DNA of 64,000 bases from Ancylobacter tetraedralis (GTDB lineage: Bacteria; Pseudomonadota; Alphaproteobacteria; Rhizobiales; Xanthobacteraceae): assembly GCF_014195655.1 (NCBI RefSeq), contig NZ_JACICD010000001.1, positions 1,092,682 to 1,156,681 on the forward strand. Direction: 5' to 3'. Below, in pieces: positions 50,792 to 63,745 of the stretch. Under the pieces are notes generated by a model. The model searched no databases and had not been told where the DNA came from. It saw only the letters and a list, made by a program, of their open reading frames with translations. Position numbers and translations under genes: made by a program. The number at the start of each line of letters is the position of its first letter. Within the stretch, counting starts at the first letter, position 1.

Positions 50792-50836
50792 GGCGCAAGT
50801 CGCTCTGGCGCAGGTCGCTCTGGCGCAGGTCGCTCT
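50792..50836. repeat. 15-bp tandem repeat, three copies
   Basis: GGCGCAAGTCGCTCT (50792-50806) followed by two copies of GGCGCAGGTCGCTCT (50807-50821, 50822-50836), starting at the very first base after the DUF1467 stop codon. The first differs from the others by one base. Confidence 0.9.
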
Positions 50837-50915
50837 CGCGCGCCGCGCCGGCGGCTGACGCGGAAAGCGCCCTCGAGGCGGGAGCGCGGCACAAAAGGAC
50901 GTGATCAAAAAAAGA

Positions 50916-50942
50916 GGCGGGACCCAAGGTCCCGCCCTTTTT
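50916..50942. terminator. Strong, probably bidirectional, intrinsic terminator
   Basis: Perfect nine-pair stem GGCGGGACC (50916-50924) / GGTCCCGCC (50928-50936) with loop CAA, followed by CTTTTT; an A-run (50907-50913) on the left side gives a T-run on the other strand. It ends the long nuo-birA-rnj-mce-DUF1467 transcription unit ahead of proS. Confidence 0.9.
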
Positions 50943-50943
50943 A

Positions 50944-51312
50944 ACCCTGAACGCCCACACCCGATTCTGCGCCGTTTCGACGTCTGTCAGGGGGCTTTCT
51001 TAGCCGTCATTCCTCCCGAGACCTGGACCGGTAGCGCGCCTCTGGCAGCGACAGGCGGACCTCTTTCTAGAGGCCGGCACCATAGAGCAAAAATTAAGGC
51101 CTTGTCATCCTTGCGTCGCAATAGATCGATGGTGCGACGCAATATAGTGACCTGCCGTTGCTTGCGCGCGGCCGTGCCAGTGCTGGAGCGCGCAAGGCTG
51201 CGGCAGGGCCGCCACCCCTGCGCGCACGAGGGCTTGTATTTTAGTGACCGATCCGGTTTCTGTCGGCCAATATTGCCGCGCTCCCCACGCCGGCCGAATC
51301 GCGAGTTTTCCG
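50944..51312. other. proS leader region without a gene
   Basis: 369 bases, locally more AT-rich, with no credible open frame. It contains a perfect 10-bp inverted repeat (51111-51142) followed directly by a TATAGT hexamer (51143-51148). No T-box features were seen. Confidence 0.6.
51111..51142. promoter_or_regulatory. 10-bp perfect inverted repeat upstream of proS
   Basis: TTGCGTCGCA (51111-51120) and TGCGACGCAA (51133-51142) with a 12-base spacer, centre-to-centre distance 22 bases (two helix turns). This geometry suits a dimeric regulator; a transcribed hairpin is the alternative. Lies about 170 bases before the proS ATG. Confidence 0.5.
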
Positions 51313-52635
51313 ATGCGCCTGTCCCGTTATTTCCTGCCCATCCTCCGCGAAGTCCCGAAGGAAGCGGAAATCATCTCGCACCGTCTCATGCTGCGTACCG
51401 GCATGATCCGTCAGGAGAGCGCGGGCATCTATGCCTGGCTGCCGCTGGGCAAGCGCGTGCTGGACAAGATCTGCAACATCATCCGCGAGGAGCAGAACCG
51501 CGCGGGGGCGGTCGAGATCCTCATGCCGACCATCCAGTCGGCGGATCTATGGCGCGAGAGCGGGCGTTATGACGATTACGGCAAGGAGATGCTGCGCATC
51601 AAGGACCGGCACGAGCGCGACATGCTGTTCGGGCCGACCAATGAGGAAATGCTCACCGAGATCGTCCGCGCCTATGTGAAGTCCTACAAGGACCTGCCGC
51701 TGAACCTCTACCATATCCAGTGGAAGTTCCGGGACGAGGTGCGTCCGCGCTTCGGCGTGATGCGCTCGCGCGAATTCCTGATGAAGGATGCCTATTCGAT
51801 CGACCTCGATTTCGAGAGCGCGGTCACCGCCTATAACCGGATGTTCGTCGCCTATTTGCGCACCTTCGCGCGGCTCGGCCTCAAGGCCATTCCCATGGTG
51901 GCCGATACCGGCCCGATCGGCGGCAATCACAGCCACGAGTTCATCATCCTCGCCTCCACCGGCGAGAGCCAGGTGTTCTGCCATGCCGATTATCTCGCCA
52001 TGGACACGCCGGCGGCGGGGGTGAACTTCGATGACGCTGAGGAACTGCAATCCATCGTGAACCGCTGGACCAGCCTCTATGCGGCCACGGAAGAGAAGCA
52101 TGACGAAGCCGCGTTCGGGGTGATTCCCGAAGGCGAGCGTCTCTCCGCCCGGGGCATCGAAGTGGGTCACATCTTCTATTTCGGCACCAAGTACTCGGCT
52201 CCCATGGGCGCCAAGGTGACGGGACCCGACGGCGTGGACAGCCCGGTGCACATGGGCTCCTACGGCATCGGCCCCTCGCGACTGGTGGCTGCCATCATCG
52301 AGGCCTCGCATGACGAGAACGGCATCATCTGGCCGGAGGCGATCGCCCCGTTCAGCGTCGGCCTGCTGAACCTCAAGGCCGGCGATGCCGCAACCGACGC
52401 CGCGTGCGATTCCATCTACGCCACGCTGACGGCCAAGGGCGTCGACGTGCTCTATGACGACACGGACGAGCGGCCCGGCTCGAAATTCGCCACCGCCGAC
52501 CTCATCGGCCTGCCGTGGCAGATCATTGTCGGCCCGAAGGGGCTGGCGGCCGGCACGGTTGAACTGAAGCGCCGCGCGGACGGTGCGCGCGAGACGCTGT
52601 CCCTCGAATCGGCGCTGGCGCGGATTGTCGGATGA
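51313..52635 (+). CDS. proS: Prolyl-tRNA synthetase (short alphaproteobacterial form)
   Basis: Class II synthetase charging tRNA-Pro. 440 residues, the form lacking the INS editing domain found in E. coli ProS (572). Visible: '[30 protein letters not shown]', in parts, motif 2 '[30 protein letters not shown]' ([17 protein letters not shown]), motif 3 '[19 protein letters not shown]' and a C-terminal anticodon domain. ATG 51313 gives the family start (MRLSRYFLP). The stop overlaps or nearly meets lolE. Confidence 0.96.
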   Translation: MRLSRYFLPILREVPKEAEIISHRLMLRTGMIRQESAGIYAWLPLGKRVLDKICNIIREEQNRAGAVEILMPTIQSADLWRESGRYDDYGKEMLRIKDRHERDMLFGPTNEEMLTEIVRAYVKSYKDLPLNLYHIQWKFRDEVRPRFGVMRSREFLMKDAYSIDLDFESAVTAYNRMFVAYLRTFARLGLKAIPMVADTGPIGGNHSHEFIILASTGESQVFCHADYLAMDTPAAGVNFDDAEELQSIVNRWTSLYAATEEKHDEAAFGVIPEGERLSARGIEVGHIFYFGTKYSAPMGAKVTGPDGVDSPVHMGSYGIGPSRLVAAIIEASHDENGIIWPEAIAPFSVGLLNLKAGDAATDAACDSIYATLTAKGVDVLYDDTDERPGSKFATADLIGLPWQIIVGPKGLAAGTVELKRRADGARETLSLESALARIVG

Positions 52636-52655
52636 ACGCCACTGGCGGAGCACGC

Positions 52656-53975
52656 ATGGCAGCAAAGAAGATCGCGAAGCCCTCCGCGAAGGCGCAGCCC
52701 AAGGCTGACGCCGCGCCGACGGGAACGCGCCCATTCAGCGCCTATGAATGGATGCTCTCGCTGCGCTACCTGCGCGCCCGCCGCAAGGAAGGCTTCATCT
52801 CGGTCGTCGCCGGTTTCTCCTTCCTCGGCATCATGCTCGGTGTGGCGACGCTCATCATCGTCATGGCGGTCATGAACGGCTTCCGCACCGAGCTGCTGTC
52901 GAAAATCCTCGGCCTCAACGGCCACCTGCTGATGCAGCCGCTGGAAAGCCCGCTCACCGATTATGACGTGGTGGCCAAGCGCATTGCCGGCGTGCCGGGC
53001 ATCAAGCTGGCGGTGCCGCTGGTGGAAGGGCAGGCGCTGGCCTCTTCCGCCTTCAATGCCGGCGGCGTGCTGGTGCGCGGCATTTCCGAGGCCAATCTGC
53101 GAGCGCTGCCCTCCATCGGCAGCAATATCCGCCAGGGCACGCTGGACGGCTTCGACGAGGGCTCGGGTATCGCCATCGGCAAACGCCTCGCCGATCAGCT
53201 CTCGCTGCAGGCGGGCGACAATCTCACGCTGGTCGCGCCGCGCGGCGCCGTGACCCCCATGGGCACGACGCCGCGCATAAAGGTCTACAAGATCGCCGCC
53301 GTGTTCGAGATCGGCATGTCGGAATATGACAGCGCCTTCGTGTTCATGCCGCTGACGGAGTCTCAGGCCTATTTCAACAAGAACGGCGACGTCACCGCGA
53401 TCGAGGTCTACACCGACAATCCCGACGACATCGAGCGCATGCGCGCGGCGGTGCACGACGCCTCCGGCCGGCCGGTCTACATCGTCGACTGGCGCCAGCG
53501 AAACGCGACCTTCTTCAACGCGCTGCAGGTCGAGCGCAACGTGATGTTCCTCATCCTCACGCTGATCGTGGTGGTGGCGGCCTTCAACATCATTTCCGGC
53601 CTCAACATGCTGGTGAAGGACAAGGGGCGCGACATCGGCATCCTGCGCACCATGGGGGCGACGCGCGGGGCGATCATGCGCATCTTCCTCGTCACTGGCG
53701 CGGCCATCGGCGTGGTCGGCACGCTGGCCGGCTTCCTGCTCGGTCTGCTGGTCTGCCTGAATGTCGAGGAGATCCGCCAGTTCATCTCCTGGCTGACGGC
53801 AACCGAACTGTTCTCGCCCGAGCTTTATTATCTCAGCCGTCTGCCGGCGGAGATGAATGCCGGCGAGACCACGGCCGTCGTCATCATGGCGCTGGTCCTG
53901 TCCTTCCTCGCTCCGCTCTACCCGTCCTGGCGCGCGGCGCGCCTCGATCCGGTGGAAGCGCTGCGCTACGAATAG
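52656..53975 (+). CDS. lolE: Lipoprotein-releasing ABC transporter permease (LolC/LolE family)
   Basis: Membrane subunit of the Lol system that extracts outer-membrane lipoproteins from the inner membrane. About 439 residues: a cytoplasmic basic Lys/Ala-rich leader, then 'MLSLRYLRARRKEGFISVVAGFSFLGIMLGVATLIIVMAVMNGFR' (family signature, in parts SLRYLRARRKEGFISVVA), a large periplasmic domain, and three C-terminal helices with 'NMLVKDKGRDIGILRTMGAT'. A single permease gene suggests a LolF-like homodimer, as in many alphaproteobacteria. ATG 52656 has a GGAG site five bases before; ATG 52632 would overlap the proS stop (ATGA). Confidence 0.92.
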   Translation: MAAKKIAKPSAKAQPKADAAPTGTRPFSAYEWMLSLRYLRARRKEGFISVVAGFSFLGIMLGVATLIIVMAVMNGFRTELLSKILGLNGHLLMQPLESPLTDYDVVAKRIAGVPGIKLAVPLVEGQALASSAFNAGGVLVRGISEANLRALPSIGSNIRQGTLDGFDEGSGIAIGKRLADQLSLQAGDNLTLVAPRGAVTPMGTTPRIKVYKIAAVFEIGMSEYDSAFVFMPLTESQAYFNKNGDVTAIEVYTDNPDDIERMRAAVHDASGRPVYIVDWRQRNATFFNALQVERNVMFLILTLIVVVAAFNIISGLNMLVKDKGRDIGILRTMGATRGAIMRIFLVTGAAIGVVGTLAGFLLGLLVCLNVEEIRQFISWLTATELFSPELYYLSRLPAEMNAGETTAVVIMALVLSFLAPLYPSWRAARLDPVEALRYE

Positions 53976-53984
53976 GGGGCGCAC

Positions 53985-54710
<726 letters not shown>

Positions 54711-54919
54711 CGCACCGTCGACCGACGCGAATCGCGAAGGCTGGGGACATCACCCGGCCGCGCTGCGTCGAGCCCCTTCATTCGACGTGGCTTGCGGGCC
54801 GTGCGGGCGATCTACAGCGATGCCGGCGAATGTGCGGCGCATTTGCACGCCAGCACCTCCACGCAATGGTAATCCCATGCTATTTCAGGCCGCATCTGGG
54901 GTAGGATCGGGGCGTATCC

Positions 54920-55381
54920 ATGTCGGCGGAGCTTCTTTTCCGTATCGAGCACATGACGCTACTCGCGCTCGTCATCGTCGCCGCCGTGGCCTTGATCGTG
55001 GTGCTGCGCCTTCTCGGCCGGCGCAGCGTCGCGCCACAGGCTTCGCAGACGCTGCAGGGCGATGGCGGCTATGACTATCCCGTGGCGGGGGCGGATGATC
55101 ACCAGGCGGTGCTCGGGCGCATCGCGGGCCGACATGTGCCGGCCGAAGGCACGGACTGCACCGCCGAGCTTCTGCCCGACATTTCGCGGGCCGGCGAACT
55201 GCGCGCGATCTGGGTGACGGTCGAGGGCGCCCGCATCGGCCATATCGCGCCTCTGGAGGTCCCCCATTTCAACGCCGCGCTGGATGGCCGTGCGGCGCGG
55301 TGCGAGGCCGTGGTGGTGGCTTCGAAAGTGGGGCGGCTGTCGGTCAAGCTCGATACGGTCTGGCCACCGCGTCTCGACTGA
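54920..55381 (+). CDS. Unknown membrane-anchored protein with a HIRAN-like domain
   Basis: 153 residues. An N-terminal membrane helix spans about residues 12-31 (TLLALVIVAAVALIVVLRLL) and a soluble domain follows. The pattern 'PVAGADDHQAVLGRIAGRHV' ... 'CTAELLPDI' ... 'IWVTVEGARIGHIAPLEVPHF' resembles the HIRAN-related domain in which a short loop ends in '(V/I)G-(Y/H)-(L/I)'; in other proteins HIRAN domains bind single-stranded DNA ends. The match is by eye. No operon partner is evident: 209 bases from lolD, 276 from the mini-gene. An alternative ATG is at 54953. Confidence 0.55.
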   Translation: MSAELLFRIEHMTLLALVIVAAVALIVVLRLLGRRSVAPQASQTLQGDGGYDYPVAGADDHQAVLGRIAGRHVPAEGTDCTAELLPDISRAGELRAIWVTVEGARIGHIAPLEVPHFNAALDGRAARCEAVVVASKVGRLSVKLDTVWPPRLD

Positions 55382-55541
55382 CGCCGCGCGCGATGCCGGA
55401 ATCAATCTGGCGAGAAGGTCGGGTAAGCCATTGACGCGGCTTGCTGTGGGGCCGGTCGCGCGGCCGTCGATCTGGCGAAAGACGAAGCGGGGGGGCCGGG
55501 CCTCCGCGACAGCCGAAGCCAGGCGCCACGGGGCGAATCAC

Positions 55542-55558
55542 CGCGGGAAGATCCCGCG
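55542..55558. terminator. Short GC-rich hairpin after the HIRAN-like gene
   Basis: CGCGGGA (55542-55548) / TCCCGCG (55552-55558) with a three-base loop, followed by TTATCG, no proper T-run. Possible weak terminator. Confidence 0.3.
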
Positions 55559-55603
55559 TTATCGGTTCGTCAACCACGCGATGGAACGAAAGAAGAACAT
55601 AAT

Positions 55604-55631
55604 TTGACTCCGGGGATTATGGGGGTAATGT
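55604..55631 (+). promoter_or_regulatory. Sigma-70-type promoter ahead of the 32-residue mini-gene and dnaE
   Basis: TTGACT (55604-55609) and TAATGT (55626-55631) with 16 bases between, within an AT-rich pocket. The predicted start near 55638 would give a short leader with a GGAGG at 55648-55652 for the mini-gene. Confidence 0.55.
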
Positions 55632-55657
55632 TCCTCATATGTTCCATGGAGGTCGAC

Positions 55658-55756
55658 ATGATCCGCATCCTTCTTCAGGAAGTCGCCGCACTGGCCTCGG
55701 TCGGGCTGTTCGTCACCGTTCTCGGCCTCTGGGCCGGCGTGCTCAGCGGGATCTGA
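55658..55756 (+). CDS. 32-residue predicted membrane mini-protein
   Basis: Open frame from ATG 55658 to TGA 55754-55756, with GGAGG five bases upstream. The sequence starts MIRILLQEVAALASVGLF and ends in WAGVLSGI; residues 10-30 form one hydrophobic helix. It is 94 bases before dnaE and is served by the promoter at 55604. No known family recognised. The ribosome site, promoter and hydrophobic composition support it; its short length keeps it a prediction. Confidence 0.55.
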   Translation: MIRILLQEVAALASVGLFVTVLGLWAGVLSGI

Positions 55757-55849
55757 GGACAGCGGGGACCATTTCCGCGCCGGGGTGGACGACGCCGGCG
55801 CGCGCGCCCACCATTAAGGGCTTGAGATCCGAGTCGCAGGAGGAACCCG

Positions 55850-59284
<3,435 letters not shown>

Positions 59285-59375
59285 GGGACGGAGGGCCCAC
59301 GGGTGACGAGCGGTGCTTTGGTGGTGCAGCGCCCAAAGGTGAGCGGAGCTCGTCGAGCGACTGGGAGGAGGGCGC

Positions 59376-59888
59376 GTGCCGCTGTCTGAAGATCAGCTCT
59401 GCGAGATATTTGCCGACGGAGTTCGAGACATCCCGGCGTTGAGGCTCTGGCTGCTGGGCCGAACGAAGTTTGCCGGGCAAGCCGACCAATGCCGGCTATT
59501 GGATGGGGAGCAGATGGCCATTCGCCCCAGACGTCGATGGTGGCGCCATTGGTGGTGTTATGTTCCAGAGCTCTCGCGGGAAAGCCTGACCAAGATATTC
59601 ATGGTTTTTGAGGTCGGCACCACGGGCGAGCGGTTTGCGCTCCATTTTGAAAACAAGCGGCAGGGTTCCAAGTTTAGCCCAGGGCAGGCCGCAGCCTATG
59701 CGCCACGGGCCCGGCATATGAGCCTGAAGGCCGAATATCTGTCCTACACCAATTTCCAGACCCTCCTGCTGGCCCCCGCGGACTTTCGGCGCCGCCGCGC
59801 AGCGGATGTCGATCGGTTCGATGTCCTTCTTACCTACGATGAGATTGCAAGGTTTCTACCCGCCTTCGGTGCGTCGGAATCGGACTAA
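59376..59888 (+). CDS. Unknown protein, possible PD-(D/E)XK nuclease-like
   Basis: 170 residues, not part of the conserved neighbourhood. The central segment 'FALHFENKRQGSKFSPGQAAAYA' contains an E-x-K (GluAsnLys) after a beta-strand-like stretch and a Gln-x-x-x-Tyr downstream, the pattern seen in PD-(D/E)XK families; no convincing upstream Asp partner is clear ('IFMVFEV' offers Glu instead). A Trp-rich patch (RRRWWRHWWCY) lies near residues 52-62. Bases 59581-59700 are about 55% GC, below dnaE, so recent acquisition is plausible. GTG at 59376 is the start used. Function is not claimed. Confidence 0.5.
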   Translation: MPLSEDQLCEIFADGVRDIPALRLWLLGRTKFAGQADQCRLLDGEQMAIRPRRRWWRHWWCYVPELSRESLTKIFMVFEVGTTGERFALHFENKRQGSKFSPGQAAAYAPRARHMSLKAEYLSYTNFQTLLLAPADFRRRRAADVDRFDVLLTYDEIARFLPAFGASESD

Positions 59889-59967
59889 AGGCCTTAAAAA
59901 GACTTCCGTGGGGCGACTTGATCGCGGACCTTCGAGCGGCCGCCCTGCCTCGCCCAACCCCCGCGAC

Positions 59968-59996
59968 TTGCACCTTTCGCCTAGCTCGCGTATATG
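59968..59996 (+). promoter_or_regulatory. Promoter for rpsB-tsf
   Basis: TTGCAC (59968-59973) and TATATG (59991-59996) are 17 bases apart, a very good alphaproteobacterial housekeeping promoter. The leader to the rpsB ATG would be about 135 bases, long enough for the S2 autoregulation known in other bacteria. Confidence 0.65.
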
Positions 59997-60139
59997 CGCG
60001 GCCATTCCGCACGCGGACTCGCGGTCGGGCTCCCTTTTCCATGACAACGTGATTGGAAAGCGCCCGCCGCTCCCGGTGCCGTCGCCGAAATCCCTCGGCA
60101 CGGCCATGTCCGCGGAGGCCAACCGGACGAGAGACGACC

Positions 60140-61138
60140 ATGGCAGTTCCTGATTTCTCCATGCGCCAGCTGCTGGAAGCTGGCGTGCATTTCGGTCACC
60201 AGTCGCACCGCTGGAACCCGAAGATGGCCCCCTTCATCTTCGGCTCGCGCAACAACATCCACATTATCGACCTCTCGCAGACCGTGCCGTCGCTTCATCG
60301 CGCGCTGCAGGCGGTGTCGGACACCGTGGCCCGCGGCGGCCGCGTGCTGTTCGTCGGCACCAAGCGCCAGGCGGCGGATGCGGTGGCGGATGCGGCCAAG
60401 CGCTCGGCCCAGTATTACGTCAACTCCCGCTGGCTCGGCGGCATGCTGACCAACTGGAAGACCATTTCCCACTCCATCGCGCGCCTGAAGAAGCTGGAAG
60501 AGCTGCTCAACGCGGGCGAGGGCGTCGGCTACACCAAGAAGGAGCGCCTGACGCTCCAGCGCGAGAAGGAAAAGCTGGATCGCGCCCTCGGCGGCATCCG
60601 CGACATGGGCGGCATTCCCGACCTGCTTTTCGTGATCGACACCAACAAGGAAGACCTCGCGGTCGCCGAAGCGCGTCGCCTGGGCATTCCGGTCGCGGCG
60701 ATCCTCGACACCAATTCCGACCCGGACGGCATCGCCTTCCCGGTTCCCGGCAATGACGATGCCGGCCGCGCCATCAACCTCTATTGCGACCTCGTGGCCC
60801 GCGCCGCGCTGGACGGCATCGGCCGCGCCCAGGGCGATGTCGGCATCGATCTCGGCGCGATGGAAGCCCCGCTCGTCGAGGAACTGCCGGCGGAAGCCGC
60901 TTGGTCGACCTTCGAGCCGCTCTCGGGCCCGCGCGGCATCGCCGACGACCTGAAGAAGCTCACCGGCGTGTCGCCGGCGATCGAGAAGAAGCTGACCGAC
61001 CTCGGCTTCTTCCACTTCTCGCAGGTGGCCGCCCTCGACGCCGTGGACGCCCAGCGTCTTGGCGAGGAAGTGGGTCTGCCGGGCCGCGTGGACGGCTGGA
61101 TCGCGCAGGCCAAGGGACTGACCGCCGAGGTCGAGTGA
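60140..61138 (+). CDS. rpsB: 30S ribosomal protein S2 with C-terminal extension
   Basis: Core residues 1-240 show the S2 pattern ('[28 protein letters not shown]', in parts [13 protein letters not shown]; '[15 protein letters not shown]'; '[15 protein letters not shown]'; '[17 protein letters not shown]'). The total is 332 residues, about 80 more than E. coli S2; the extra C-terminal part ('[29 protein letters not shown]') has helix-hairpin-helix character. ATG 60140 is the family start. Confidence 0.96.
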   Translation: MAVPDFSMRQLLEAGVHFGHQSHRWNPKMAPFIFGSRNNIHIIDLSQTVPSLHRALQAVSDTVARGGRVLFVGTKRQAADAVADAAKRSAQYYVNSRWLGGMLTNWKTISHSIARLKKLEELLNAGEGVGYTKKERLTLQREKEKLDRALGGIRDMGGIPDLLFVIDTNKEDLAVAEARRLGIPVAAILDTNSDPDGIAFPVPGNDDAGRAINLYCDLVARAALDGIGRAQGDVGIDLGAMEAPLVEELPAEAAWSTFEPLSGPRGIADDLKKLTGVSPAIEKKLTDLGFFHFSQVAALDAVDAQRLGEEVGLPGRVDGWIAQAKGLTAEVE

Positions 61139-61187
61139 CCACTCGCCTTCGCGAGGATGTCACCGTGTGACATCAAGCATTGCATCG

Positions 61188-61220
61188 CACGGCCGGCCCG
61201 GAACCCTCCGGCCGGCCGTG
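61188..61220. terminator. Stable hairpin between rpsB and tsf
   Basis: Perfect 11-bp stem CACGGCCGGCC (61188-61198) / GGCCGGCCGTG (61210-61220) with an 11-base loop. No T-run follows, so it is more likely an attenuator or RNA-stability element in the 120-base rpsB-tsf gap than a full terminator. Confidence 0.5.
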
Positions 61221-61258
61221 TCGTCGACTGACATTCGGGATCGTTTGAGGGATCGAAC

Positions 61259-62182
61259 ATGGCCAACATCACCGCTGCCCTGGTGAAGGATCTGCGCGAG
61301 AAGACCGGCGCCGGCATGATGGATTGCAAGGCCGCGCTGAACGAGGTGGACGGCGACGTCGAAGCCGCCATCGACTGGCTGCGCAAGAAGGGCCTCGCCA
61401 AGGCCGCCAAGAAGGCTGGCCGCGTCGCCGCCGAGGGCCTCATCGGCCTGGCCGTGCAGGGCGGCAAGGGCGTGCTGGTCGAGGTGAATTCCGAGACCGA
61501 CTTCGTTGCCCGCAACGAGCAGTTCCAGCAGCTGGTCCGCGGCATCGCCACCGTCGCGCTCACCGCGGGTGCGGATGTCGAGGCGATCAAGGCGGCTGAA
61601 TTCGCCACCGGCGGAACCGTCGAGAACGCCATCTCCACCGCCATCGCCACCATCGGCGAGAACATGAACCTGCGCCGCGCCGCCGTCCTGGACGTGGCGC
61701 CGGGCGTGGTCGGCTCCTACATCCACGGTTCGGTGGGCGAGGGCCTCGGCAAGATCGGCGTGCTGGTGGCGCTGCAGTCGGAAGGCAAGGCGGACGAACT
61801 GGCCGCGCTCGGCCGGCAGATCGCCATGCATGTGGCGGCCGCCAACCCGCAGGCGCTGGATGCCTCCAGCATCCCCGCCGACGTGGTCGCCCGCGAGAAG
61901 GGCGTGCTGGCCGAGAAGGCCAAGGCGTCCGGCAAGCCGGATAACGTGGTCGAGAAGATCGTCGAAAGCGGCCTGAAGACCTTCTACAAGGAAGTCACGC
62001 TGCTGGAGCAGGCCTTCATCCACGACCCGTCCAAGACGGTGGCGCAGGCGGTGAAGGAAAGCGAAGGCAAGATCGGCGCGCCGGTCAAGCTGGTGGCGTT
62101 CGTCCGCTTCGGCCTCGGCGAGGGCGTCGAGAAGCAGGAAAGCGACTTCGCCGCCGAAGTCGCCGCCGCTGCCGGCGTCTGA
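61259..62182 (+). CDS. tsf: Elongation factor Ts
   Basis: Guanine nucleotide exchange factor for EF-Tu. 307 residues with '[22 protein letters not shown]' (UBA-like N-terminus), the '[15 protein letters not shown]' loop that inserts near the EF-Tu nucleotide site, and two core subdomains. Ribosome site GAGGGAT precedes ATG 61259. Followed by a terminator. Confidence 0.97.
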   Translation: MANITAALVKDLREKTGAGMMDCKAALNEVDGDVEAAIDWLRKKGLAKAAKKAGRVAAEGLIGLAVQGGKGVLVEVNSETDFVARNEQFQQLVRGIATVALTAGADVEAIKAAEFATGGTVENAISTAIATIGENMNLRRAAVLDVAPGVVGSYIHGSVGEGLGKIGVLVALQSEGKADELAALGRQIAMHVAAANPQALDASSIPADVVAREKGVLAEKAKASGKPDNVVEKIVESGLKTFYKEVTLLEQAFIHDPSKTVAQAVKESEGKIGAPVKLVAFVRFGLGEGVEKQESDFAAEVAAAAGV

Positions 62183-62215
62183 TCGCCCGTGTTCGGCACG
62201 AGCCGTTGACAATTG

Positions 62216-62251
62216 CACGCCGGAGCGCCCAAGGGCGATCCGGCGTGTTTT
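62216..62251 (+). terminator. Intrinsic terminator after tsf
   Basis: Stem CACGCCGG (62216-62223) / CCGGCGTG (62240-62247) with an inner CGCCC/GGGCG pairing (62226-62230, 62233-62237, near) and a TTTT run at 62248-62251. Likely ends the rpsB-tsf transcript ahead of pyrH. Confidence 0.75.
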
Positions 62252-62294
62252 AGTATGTGCGCGACCCACGTCGCGCGAATCTGCGAGGTGCCCC

Positions 62295-63029
62295 ATGTCG
62301 ACCGCAACTGAACCCGTCAAACCGGCTTATGCCCGCGTGCTGGTGAAGGTCTCGGGCGAGGCGCTGATGGGAGGCGAGGCCTTCGGCCTGCACTGGCCGA
62401 CCATCGAGCGCATCGCGCAGGATCTGGTCGAGGCCCGCGGCACCGGCGCCGAGGTGGCGGTCGTGGTGGGCGGCGGCAACATCCTGCGCGGGGCGAGCGT
62501 GGCGGGGCAGGGGCTCGACCGCGCCACCGCCGACCACATGGGTATGCTGGCGACCGTCATGAACGCGCTGGCGCTGGAGAAGGCGCTGGAACAGGCCGGC
62601 AGCCCGGCGCGCACGCTCTCCGCCATTCCAATGCCGACCATCTGCGAGCCCTATGCCCGCCAGACCGCCTCGCGCCATCTCGAGCGCGGGCGAATCGTGC
62701 TGCTCGCGGGCGGCACCGGCAACCCCTTCTTCACCACCGATACCGGCGCCGTGCTGCGCGCTGCCGAGCTGGAATGCGACGCGGTGCTGAAGGCGACCAA
62801 TGTGGACGGGGTCTACACCGCCGATCCCAAGACCGATCCCACCGCCCGTCGCTATGAGCGGCTGACCCATGATGAGGCGCTGGCCAAGGACCTCAAGGTG
62901 ATGGACGCGGCCGCCTTCGCGCTGGCGCGCGAGGCGAAGCTGCCGATCGTGGTGTTCTCCATCCGCGAGCCCGGCGCCATCGCGGCGGCGGTCCGCGGCC
63001 AGGGGCGCGCCACCACTGTGGCTCCCTAG
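62295..63029 (+). CDS. pyrH: UMP kinase
   Basis: Hexameric bacterial UMP kinase (amino-acid-kinase fold) making UDP for nucleotide and cell-wall precursor synthesis. 244 residues with '[14 protein letters not shown]', '[13 protein letters not shown]', '[20 protein letters not shown]' and 'DGVYTADPK'. ATG 62295 after a GAGGTG site. Confidence 0.97.
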   Translation: MSTATEPVKPAYARVLVKVSGEALMGGEAFGLHWPTIERIAQDLVEARGTGAEVAVVVGGGNILRGASVAGQGLDRATADHMGMLATVMNALALEKALEQAGSPARTLSAIPMPTICEPYARQTASRHLERGRIVLLAGGTGNPFFTTDTGAVLRAAELECDAVLKATNVDGVYTADPKTDPTARRYERLTHDEALAKDLKVMDAAAFALAREAKLPIVVFSIREPGAIAAAVRGQGRATTVAP

Positions 63030-63150
63030 CCATCGAGCGGTGTACCCGCGCCCGAAAGTGTTTGCCTCGGGCTGGGATAGAGTCGATATAGCCGATGCCG
63101 GCTTGCGGGAGCCGGTCTTGGTGTTGCGAGATCAAGAGAAGAGGTTCGCC

Positions 63151-63714
63151 ATGAGTTCTGCGCCGGTCGATATTGCCGATCTCAAGCGTCGCATGCAGGG
63201 CGCCATTGGCGTCCTCAAGCAGGAGCTGTCGGGTCTGCGCACCGGGCGGGCCTCGGCGAGCCTGCTGGAGCCGCTGCAGGTGGATGCCTATGGCAGCCAC
63301 ATGCCGCTCAACCAGGTCGCATCGGTCAACGTGCCGGAACCGCGCCTGCTCTCGGTGCAGGTGTGGGATCGCGGCATGGTGGCGGCGGTGGAAAAGGCGA
63401 TCCGCGATTCCAATCTCGGCCTGAACCCGCAGACCGAGGGGCAGGTGCTGCGCGTGCGCATCCCCGAGCTGACCCAGGACCGCCGGCAGGAGCTGGTGAA
63501 GGTCGCGCACAAATATGCCGAGGCCTGCCGCGTCTCGGTGCGTCATGTGCGCCGCGATGGGCTGGATTCGCTCAAGAAGGCGGAGAAGGACGCCGAGGTC
63601 AGCAAGGACGACCTCGACCGCCTGGCCGATCAGGTGCAAAAGGCGACGGACCAGTCCATCACCGAGATCGACCAGGTCCTCGCGTCCAAGGAAAAGGAAA
63701 TTCTGGCCGTCTAG
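63151..63714 (+). CDS. frr: Ribosome recycling factor
   Basis: Splits post-termination ribosomes with EF-G. 187 residues with the usual two-domain pattern: '[28 protein letters not shown]' ([15 protein letters not shown]) and '[32 protein letters not shown]' ([15 protein letters not shown]). ATG 63151 was taken; upstream readings to 63040 lack homology. Confidence 0.97.
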   Translation: MSSAPVDIADLKRRMQGAIGVLKQELSGLRTGRASASLLEPLQVDAYGSHMPLNQVASVNVPEPRLLSVQVWDRGMVAAVEKAIRDSNLGLNPQTEGQVLRVRIPELTQDRRQELVKVAHKYAEACRVSVRHVRRDGLDSLKKAEKDAEVSKDDLDRLADQVQKATDQSITEIDQVLASKEKEILAV

Positions 63715-63745
63715 CTCGCGGGTGCGAGAGGGATCCTCCGTGAAC

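Noticed and set aside
51080-51312. T-box or other tRNA-sensing leader before proS
   Set aside because: No T-box sequence or specifier structure, and T-box leaders are not expected in Proteobacteria.
50901-51572. 223-codon frame running through the terminator into proS
   Set aside because: Starts inside the terminator hairpin and overlaps proS in another frame.
62206-62211. Perfect TTGACA upstream of pyrH
   Set aside because: No -10 element 16-18 bases downstream; the spacing region is the tsf terminator stem.
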